64,000 nucleotides of DNA, taken from Agrostemma githago (lineage: Eukaryota > Streptophyta > Magnoliopsida > Caryophyllales > Caryophyllaceae). The stretch is taken from positions 16,304,976-16,368,975 of the forward strand of contig OY288251.1 of NCBI GenBank assembly GCA_958450325.1. The letters are read 5' to 3'. Of this stretch, positions 56,643 to 64,000 are shown piece by piece (within the stretch, counting starts at the first letter, position 1; each line of letters starts with the position of its first letter). A model generated the notes under the pieces. That model was given only the letters and a program-made list of their open reading frames with translations. It did not search any database and was not told where the DNA came from. The position numbers and the translations under genes were made by a program.

Positions 56643-58331
56643 TTACACTTTCCTTTTACCCTTGTCTTTTCCTTGAAGTGCGGGAAGCTTGTCTTCTTGG
56701 GGTTTCTCAATCTCCCATAAGACTTGCTCCTCTATTGGATTTCCCAAGCTTTGATCTCCTTGAATTGGAGACACAACTTCTTTCATTGGTACATGTTCAT
56801 TAGGGGGTGGGGGAGGGTTATAAGATGAACCGCTCCTCGTGGTAATAGCATTCACGTGCTCAAATTTCGCCACTTCACCTTGAGGAGGTAATTGCCCCTT
56901 TTGCCTTGAAGAGCTACCCGAAGCAAGTTGAGCTATTTGGGTCTCGAGCATCTTCACATGAGCATCTCTTGCCAAGTTATCCCTTTGAAGTTGAGTAATG
57001 ATTTCTTGTTGGGTTCTTTGTGTCTCCAATTGACTCATTTGCATGTCCAACATTGACTTTTGCATGTCAAAATCCCGAGGAGGAGATCGTTGGTTATGAG
57101 GAGTGTTTGTGATGGCTAGAGGTATGCCATAATCATGAGTACGAGACCGACTCCTTGGCTTGATTTCTTGTCGATTACCTTGAGTTGCTTGTTGTTGTTG
57201 ATGGTTCCCTTGGAACCCATGAGAGTTGCCTTGATTAAGGCCTTGATTGTTGCCATGGTTGTAATTTTGATGTCCTTGATTAAAATTCCCTTGTTGGAAC
57301 CCTTGATTGTTGTTGAATGTACCTTGGTTATTTTGCTTGAAGTTGTTGAATGGCCTTGGGTTGCCTTGATAGCCTTGGTATCCTTGATTGTTGTCCCTTA
57401 AGGGAGGTGGAACATAAGGACGGTGTTGTAGAGCTTGTTGTTGAGAGGCTTGATGGGAAGCTTGGTACATATTAGGATAAGGGCGGGCACCTTGTTTGAA
57501 CGCTTGAAAGGCGTTCACTTGCTCAATACTTCCCCTACAATGCATAGGATCATGTCCAACTGTCCCACAAGTGTCACACATCCCATAATAAGGTGTATGA
57601 GGCATAACTCCCAAAGCATTTACTTCATAGATCGAGTGTTGGTTGAAGGAACTAGCGCTTTGAACTTGATTGAGGTGGCTTTGGAGCTTCTTGTCAATGG
57701 TCTCCATGTGAGTTTTTAGTTGAGCTCCAAGGTCAATGCTTAGTTGTGTGATAGCATCGACCTCGTGCCTACCTCCTCGATTTGCCTTCTTAGGTCTTGA
57801 GTATTGGGAATTGTGGACCGCCATCTCATCAATTCTTGACCAAGTTTGGTCATCATCCACCTCGGTAAACCTTCCATTAGATCCTATATTGAGTATGGCC
57901 CTTGAGTCTTCATATAACCCGTTGCAAAATTGTTGAACAAGGAACCATTGTGATAGACCATGGTGAGGGCAAGAGCGATCAAGGCTTTGAATCTTTCCCA
58001 AGCTTCATAGAGGCTTTCTTCATCACGTTGTTGGAATTCCGTGATAGAAGCTCTCAATAGATTTGTCTTCTCCGGGGGATAGAATTGTTGGTAAAAAGCC
58101 AATGCTAGCTTCTTCCAAGTATTAATACCAAGAGTCGCCTTGTCCAACCCCTTGAACCATTGCTTTGATTTACCGATCAAAGAGAATGGAAATAATACCC
58201 ACCGGATTTGGTCTTGGGTTATTCCCGGTTGTGAAATAGCATCGCAATAATCCGAAAAGGTTTCCATGTGTTGATGGGGATCTTCGGTTGGTAAGCCATT
58301 AAATTGACTTCGCTCGACCAATTGAATAAAT
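56643..58331 (-). pseudogene. Athila-like Gag
   Basis: The N-terminal half (from about 58331) reads LVERSQFNGLPTEDPHQHME, FPFSLIGKSKQWFKGL, YPPEKTNLLRASI and EFQQRDEESLYEAWERFK, the retrotransposon Gag core of Athila elements. A frameshift near 57975 moves to the next frame (DRSCPHHGLSQWFLVQQF, YEDSRAILN). A CX2CX4HX4C knuckle (CDTCGTVGHDPMHC) and a long Gln/Asn/Gly-rich stretch (NNQGYQGYQGN and so on) come next. It ends at TAA 56643. No start codon is clear: a stop lies just upstream near 58338. Gag would assemble the particle. Confidence 0.85.
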
Positions 58332-58345
58332 TATGTCTTCGCCAC

Positions 58346-58385
58346 AAAATTTCCGGTATATGCCTCCGGTATATGCCTCCGGTAA
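58346..58385 (-). repeat. 13-bp tandem repeat at the Gag start
   Basis: CCGGTATATGCCT repeats about three times and may have displaced the original Gag start. Confidence 0.7.
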
Positions 58386-58458
58386 AGCGGTTGGAAGAAG
58401 AGCACAAGAAGGCTAACTAAGTCTAGCTAATAAGCAAACAAAGTCTAAACATGCACCA

Positions 58459-58476
58459 TCCCCGGCAACGACGCCA
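58459..58476 (-). promoter_or_regulatory. primer-binding site, Athila type
   Basis: On the minus strand it reads TGGCGTCGTTGCCGGGGA, three bases after the LTR end CCATCA. This is the Asp-tRNA-type PBS of Athila elements. Confidence 0.85.
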
Positions 58477-58479
58477 AAT

Positions 58480-60112
58480 TGATGGTGGGATTTGTCGCGA
58501 GTCCTACCGATCAAATATATAACCAACTACTCCTAACGGTAGCTAGGGTAAGTCGGCTCATGTCCACGGAGACGGTATTGTAAAGTCTAGACTAGGTCCA
58601 CTCGCAAACAAGGCTAAGTTACACAAACAAACACAAGAAATGATAATTGATGAATTATGATGGGAGAAGAGGTATGAACAAGACTAACAATGAATAATCT
58701 ATAACAAAAACAAATGAATAACCAAAGATTAACTAAGTAAATAAACTAGTGAAGATGACCGACTAAAGAGATAGAGAATTCAAATATGGAAAAGAGTAGG
58801 GTTAGGTCGGATTCATAAACACGGTAGGATGATTGGGTAATCAAGGATGTAGGTGTCATTTAGTTACTAAGGTCGGTTTGCGCTCTCGCGCCAAAGCCAA
58901 AGTCCGCACTCTCGTGTCTAAGACTAGACCCGAACATTCATGCAAGAAGCTACTCAAAACACAAACATTCAACCACAAATTGAATACACAATGAGAAGGA
59001 GAGAACAAGCATGAGGAGCATTGGCCACTACTACCCACACAAGCAATACAACAAACACATAGTGTGCCCAATAAGTGACTAGCAACAAATGAATCACCTT
59101 TACCCACAATCAAGCCCTAATCACCCATAATCCACACTTAATCCCACTACTAATCCCACAAGGAATCTACTCACTCATTATCAAACTAACAATAACAATG
59201 CTAAGAGAAATCAACATAAACATCCAAACATTCATCATGAACAAACAAGAACAAATAAACAATATGTAAAGATTAAAACTTGATGATAAAACAAAGATTA
59301 AGAGAAAAAAAATTATACCCACTACAAGAGGATGAAAAATATATGAACTTGAATTAATAAGGAACCCAAATAATCTCCAAGGTTGTCAATCTTGGATGAG
59401 TCTTCAAGAATCTTCTCAATTACAAGATTAATTAACTAGATTAAACTAAGATTAACTAAGGATTAACTAAAGATGAAGAGAGGCTAATTAGGGTTTTGAA
59501 TGCTTAAGAGAGGCCTAAAATAAACTAGGGTAAAGTATGATGCTTAAACATTACAAAGGAGGAGTATTTATAGGGTTACAAGAATGAAGGAGGAAGAATA
59601 AAGAGTCTCGCGGCTGCAGCTCTCTCATCCCGCCCGGGACGGTTCGTTCCCGACCGGGACGGTCTGGTCCCGACCGGGACGGGTTGGTCCCGCCCGGAAC
59701 GGACCCAAAACAGGAGCAATGCAATATGCGCACCTCATCCCGGACGGGATGAGGTCCTTCCCGTCGGGGATGAGTCTTGTAGGCCTCCAATATGATCTTT
59801 AAGGTCCCTCCTTGTTTCTTATGGGATTCCCATCGACTCTCGGGTCTTGGGATCAAGTCTAAGGGGCTCGGGATCGGGTCCCGAGGTCTCGGGATCGAAT
59901 CCAAGGCATCGAGTGATCGTTCCGTCTCTTCGTTGGGTCCGAAAAGTTTATGTATTGAGTCGGAATAGCTCCAACTCTTCATGAATGGTCTCGGGAACCT
60001 GAAACGAACTAGAGGAAGCATAAGTAACCCATAAACCGCTCCCAAGGAGCGATTCCACAAGGAAAATGGGACCAAAACACAGCAAATTAGGCACTACAAA
60101 CTACACTTATCA
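58480..60112 (-). repeat. 5' LTR of the minus-strand Athila-like element
   Basis: 1633 bp, same ends as the 3' LTR. It differs by substitutions and by small indels, including an extra block of about 25 bp near 59850. The minus-strand TATA box is at plus 59565-59572, with palindromes of the type CCCGACCGGGAC at 59627-59775 just upstream of it. Confidence 0.9.
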
Positions 60113-61036
60113 CACTGCAAGAAAATCTCTTGTGGTGGTGGAGTTACGATGATAGCTAGAGCTTTGGGCATTGATTTGGGCGGCGTCACACCAGTGGTCG
60201 GAGTGGGGAAGTTCTTAGATGAGACTTATTGCCCTTTTATGGTTTGGCCCCAAAGCGACTATAACAGTTTGTTTTTATGCAAAATTACTGACTTGAGAGC
60301 CATGGCTATGCCTAATCTCGAGTGAGGTTTGCTCGATAACGAAGAAAATTTTGGCATGCCAAAGAGGTTCAGGGAGTATATTTGGGATCATACCCGAGGT
60401 AAGTTTTATCAAGTTAATTACACCGCAGGACTCTTAGACTATGGTGATGACGAGGTCGAAGTCGAGGACGTGGTGGAGGAGGAACCGAATGTCGCAACCT
60501 TCTGGGATGAGGGTCAGCGAGCTCTACCCTCTTCATCCCATGGACCCTCTTCTGCCCGTCAGTCTGAACCACTGGCCTCCCAGTTCTTCACTCTAGACTT
60601 CACGGACTTTACCCCGCACAGACACTCGACCTTTACCAAGTCTACCCCCGGATTTCTGGAGGACGTGAACATGAGTCCTCCGAAACACTCCTCGTTCTTT
60701 AGATCGGAGGAATTCTATAACCAGTGGGGGGAGGTTCATATTTACACTCGTCAGACTTGGGAGAATTTGACCACCTCACTCAATTTGACCCATGATGCCT
60801 ATAAGGTACCCCGGGATCCGCGCGATACTGCGCATAACTCCTACACGTACTCAGAGACAGTTTTGAGTACACCCGGGATAGCTACGAAATGGCCAGGGAC
60901 GCTGCAAGGGATGTCCAAGCAGCTAGGTTGGCGGCAGAGGAGAACTAGAGGCTGTTACAACAACAGCAACATTACTTTGATCGATTTTTCAGTACGCCTC
61001 CGTCGGGGTTTTATTAACCGCCACCTCATCCCCTGA

Positions 61037-63403
61037 GTCTTGTGTGAGTGGTTGAGTGTCTTTAGTGGTTAGTTTGGAGTGGGGGGGGGTGTTGGTCGTG
61101 ATTGTTGGTTTATGGGGTGGATGTCAGTATGTTTTGTCAGTCTCTGCAGCGCCAATTTTGGCAATTTGATGATTGTTGATGGTTTGTTTTGGTTCTTTTT
61201 GATGATGATTTGGTAAGTTGTTAGCCTCTCCGTGATCCTACTTGGGTCGTTATATGCGTGAGGTTTTGATGCAGGTGCCTTAGTGAAGAAGGACCTGATT
61301 TTTAAGCTCCCGGTCTTTGAAGAAGTGCTTGCACCAAGACCATTTGGAAAATCCAAATTTTTATTCTCTTTTTATTTATTTCTCCCGAGTCTCGTGGAAT
61401 CGGGGTGAGGTGACGTGATTACACCTACGCCCTTTTTCCCCTATCGGTTTTTCTCCTCTTCCTTTTTCATGTTCATTTTCTTCTTTTATTTTCACTTTAT
61501 TTCATTTTCTTTTCTTATTTTCTTTTCTTTCTTTTTCATTTGATTTGATTTTATCGTTATTCTTCATCTTCCTCCTTGGCTAGGGTCTAGGTGACGTGAT
61601 TACACTTAGGCTTGCCACCTCATTCTCTTTATTTTTTTTCTCCATTTTTGTTTCTTTTTCTTTTTAACTCACTTAATTTTGAAAAACACACAAAAAAAAT
61701 CAAAAAAAAATTCAGTTTTTTCTCTTTTTTGATCTTTTCCCCTACTCGTGCATTGAGGACAATGCACAGTTTTAGTGTGGGGGGAGGGATCCACTATCCT
61801 TTTCTTATCCTTTTCTTCCTTTCTTTTTCATTTTTCCTTCAAAAAACCAAAACCCCAAAAAGATTTTATTTTTCTCTTCTTTTTAGTTTTATTTATCTTC
61901 CCTTTTTAGTGTCACTTGTATTGCTTTGCCTTCTCCTTCTCTTAGGTACGCCGCCAACCTTTTAGCATATGGACTTGAGGTAGTAAAATTAAAGACAACT
62001 TGGTAATATTCTCTACCTTTGTCCCTTCACTTCTTTATTCGTATGGGAGTTTGGGCATATAAGCCATTTTGGAGCTTCACTTGGTGAACGTTTTGGAATT
62101 GGTGGTTGTGGTTGTGTTGACTTGATGAAGATCAGAGTGCTTGGCTACACTTGTGTATTTGTTTTGCTCTTTTTGTTTTTGCTATTTTTGTGTTATTTTT
62201 CATTTTGTATAGTGTGTCTAGGTAAAGTTTTCGAAAACCCAATTTTGAGCTTAGGTCGAGTGTTTATTACTCCCTTGTTAGGAACACTTTTTGATTTTTC
62301 GACATTCTTCTAGTAGAATGACCTTGAACCAATGATTGCATTGAATTTTTGTCATGAGTACGTCTTTTCTACTAGGAGTCTACATCGGGATTTGCATTTG
62401 ACCACATTGACCACCCATGGAGTGATAAGGCCTTGAGTTACCGTTTCCCATTCTCTTAGGTGACCTTTAACTGAGGAGCCATCTTTTAGTCTAAATTTCC
62501 ACCTTTTTGTGGGTTCGGAGGGGGTGCACACCTGACTTGCCTATTTACCTACCATTCATACACATCCACAAATAAGTTTGAAAAAATATGCTTTACCTTG
62601 AATCTCGAATGCACCATCTAGCCAATTATGGGCTACCCAAAAGCAAAAGGGAAAAATGAAGAAGAAGGGCATTAAAAAAAAAGAAAAAAAAAAGACCTCA
62701 AACCGAAAAAAAAAATGAGGAAAAGAAAGAAAACCGAAAAGAAACCAAAACTTCAATAAACATTCCCAAACCCAAATAAACCCTTGGTTAACTATTTGGC
62801 GTAAAATGCCTACTAGAGGACCGAGTCCCGAGGAAGGAAAATAGCGGTGATTGGTCAATCCTTACTATTTTGCAAACACTCGTTCACTTTTTGTTTGGAC
62901 AAATTGGCTTTCTGGAGTTTGGGACGACCCTCAAGGCTTAGCTTAGGAGACGGGTTAACACTTACCTCTAGTGCTTACTAACTCCATGGTTCTCAATTAT
63001 CCACTCCATTTATTGTCCCGTTGTAGGCATCCTGAGCGGAACTACAAGGACCTTGGTAAATTTTCAATGTTCTTATTGTTTGATTGTCATCCTATTAGAA
63101 TTTTGTCCATGTCAACTTAGGTGACTAACTGGGTAGTGTTCTCACTTGTCTCGAGCTTAGAATCGGTGCTTTCCCCACCGTTTCAATGAGGGACTCGGCG
63201 ATTTATTTTCCTTTTGGGTGCGACTATCTTTTTGTGTGTCTTCTTTGTTTTATGTTCTTGTGTGTGTTTTAGTCGCATCCCCAATTTTGAGCAAGACCCG
63301 ACTTGCCTTGCATGGAGATACCCCTTATTGGCATAGAATAGTCTAGCTTAGTAGTAGTAGTTTGTTTCTTTTTGGGTCTTTGCTCGAGGACGAGCAACGG
63401 TTT
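61037..63403 (+). other. 3' non-coding region of the plus-strand Athila-like element
   Basis: No credible gene is seen; ORFs here are low-complexity. It holds CT-rich runs (61440-61560 and 61790-61930), a PPT-like motif TTTTAGTGTGGGGGGAGGG at 61772-61790, an A-rich run (62665-62760), and blocks shared with the minus-strand element (62320-62500 and 63130-63330). Confidence 0.6.
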
Positions 63404-63415
63404 AGTGTGGGGGAA
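63404..63415 (+). promoter_or_regulatory. polypurine tract of the plus-strand Athila-like element
   Basis: AGTGTGGGGGAA abuts the LTR start TGATGTGTG. It is preceded by CTCGAGGACGAG, a motif also present in the minus-strand element. Confidence 0.85.
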
Positions 63416-63416
63416 T

Positions 63417-64000
63417 TGATGTGTGTCAAATTTGGACTGTTTTTCCTTCCGTTTAGACTCGTTTTCCCTCCGTTTTGCGAGACTAGAGTACGATTATCGC
63501 CTTATTTTTAGTCTTTCTCGCATTAGCGTCTCTCATTTGCCTTTTACGTGTTTTTGGTAGTTTTTCTATCTATTTTGATAGGATTCTTAACCAAAGGCGT
63601 GTCCGAGCTTCCAAGAACACGAGAGAAAGGAATATTGTCCGAAAAGCAACGTGCAAACTAAAAGTTCAAGCAATCCAATCAATCGGCAAAGAAAGAGATC
63701 AGAAACGAGGGCAGAAAACCATCGGGTGAAGTTTCACCCGATGAGACATCAAAGGGCGAAGTTTCGCCCGTCGACATTTTTACTCCCCGAAGATCTTCAA
63801 GGAACATTCACCACCGGGCGAAATGAGTCGGGTGAAGTTTTGCCCGATGGTAAAGGAGCTCCAGAATGCGTGGTCTGGAAGAAATGTCCACCGGGTGAAA
63901 CAACCGGGTGAAGTTCTCACCCGGCGGTATTAGCTCGTGGATGACATTTAGCCGCAGTGTGAAGTTTCACCATATGAAGACCTATAGGGCAAAAGTCTCA
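63417..64000 (+). repeat. 3' LTR of the plus-strand Athila-like element (start only)
   Basis: It starts TGATGTGTGTCAAAT; its end is beyond the window. Palindromes of the CGGGTGAAGTTTCACCCG type occur from 63723 to 63990, the same motif as in the internal array at 50303-50640. The small ORF at 63651-63911 runs through them and is not considered a gene. Confidence 0.8.

Larger units (their letters stand above)
51742..60112 (-). mobile_element. Athila-like non-autonomous element, minus strand
   Basis: It is 8371 bp, flanked by CACTG on both sides (51737-51741 and 60113-60117). Read on the minus strand the order is 5' LTR (60112-58480), PBS, Gag, protease, palindrome array, 3' non-coding region, PPT and 3' LTR (53340-51742). 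RT, RNase H and integrase are absent. It is inserted in the ATHILA ORF-1-like gene of the plus-strand element. Confidence 0.9.
50920..61036 (+). pseudogene. ATHILA ORF-1-like gene, split by a minus-strand element
   Basis: The first part (50920-51741) opens MRAFKQTARKRLSF and carries ERIFFWDCRLEPTR, a GIESLVRAMCQNIGLRNL block and SFQLRKPLYVLSLKDFDRLL, the pattern of the ATHILA ORF-1 family. A TAG at 51439 ends the first frame. After the insertion (60113-61036) it continues with CGGGVTMIARALGIDLGG and YWFP-type low-similarity sequence. A stop near 60323 follows, then an open 235-codon piece rich in Ser/Asp/Glu, and a frameshift near 60880 before a coiled-coil end. The role of this extra gene in Athila elements is not settled. 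It is dead here. Confidence 0.65.
42776..64000 (+). mobile_element. Athila-like non-autonomous element, plus strand
   Basis: After removing two nested insertions (45564-49543 and 51742-60112), the order is LTR remnant, PBS, Gag, protease, non-coding with palindromes, ATHILA ORF-1-like gene, long 3' non-coding region, PPT and 3' LTR start. No RT, RNase H or integrase is found. The 3' LTR runs past the window end. Confidence 0.7.

Noticed and set aside
61612..62313. Phe/Leu-rich ORFs like membrane proteins
   Set aside because: CT-rich low-complexity sequence in a 3' non-coding region, with no start context or domain.

Overview
The window looks like nuclear repeat-rich DNA from a flowering plant. 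Every coding trace belongs to a plant transposable-element lineage: Ty1/copia, Tat/Ogre-like and Athila-like Ty3/gypsy elements, a deleted chromovirus, L1-type LINEs, a PIF/Harbinger-type ORF1 and a Mutator-like MITE. I see no intact host gene, rRNA, tRNA gene or prokaryotic operon. The species cannot be read from the sequence.

Left part (1-26125). A decayed Ty1/copia element (1-~5712, its 5' end outside the window) lies inside a Tat/Ogre-like element, 'family 2', of which the 3' end and a 2.5 kb LTR are seen (5713-9155). Family 2 lies inside copy A (9156-13310) of a second Tat/Ogre-like family, 'family 1'. Copy A shares the LTR at 13311-15479 with a complete but pol-less copy B (13311-26125), giving internal-LTR-internal-LTR in tandem. 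Both family 1 copies carry a spliced gene on the strand opposite to the retrotransposon. Its protein resembles the plant mobile domain (PMD). Both also carry 39-bp and 114-bp minisatellites in different copy numbers.

Middle (26126-39442). Copy B interrupts a LINE, which resumes at 26126 and is cut again by a 3.5 kb solo LTR (26749-30294, 5-bp repeat AGATC). Next come an unidentified spliced minus-strand ORF and, divergent from it, a decayed Myb/NAM-like ORF1 of the PIF/Harbinger type. A repeat-filled intergenic region lies between them. A second LINE with a 13-bp target repeat, an LTR-like stretch holding a 489-bp MITE, the 5' end of a third LINE and a non-coding minus-strand LTR element follow.

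Right part (39443-64000). An Athila-like plus-strand element runs from a truncated 5' LTR (end 43231) to a 3' LTR starting at 63417. Two elements have inserted into it. One is a young gag-only element (45564-49543, TSD GAAGC, LTRs 7 differences in 810 bp). The other is a minus-strand Athila-like element (51742-60112, TSD CACTG). Both Athila-like elements keep gag and protease but no reverse transcriptase or integrase. Both carry arrays of short GC-rich palindromes in the LTR and again downstream of gag-protease, and they share non-coding blocks before the 3' LTR. Most LTR elements here therefore look non-autonomous: they keep ends, priming sites and packaging genes, and would depend on polymerase supplied from elsewhere.
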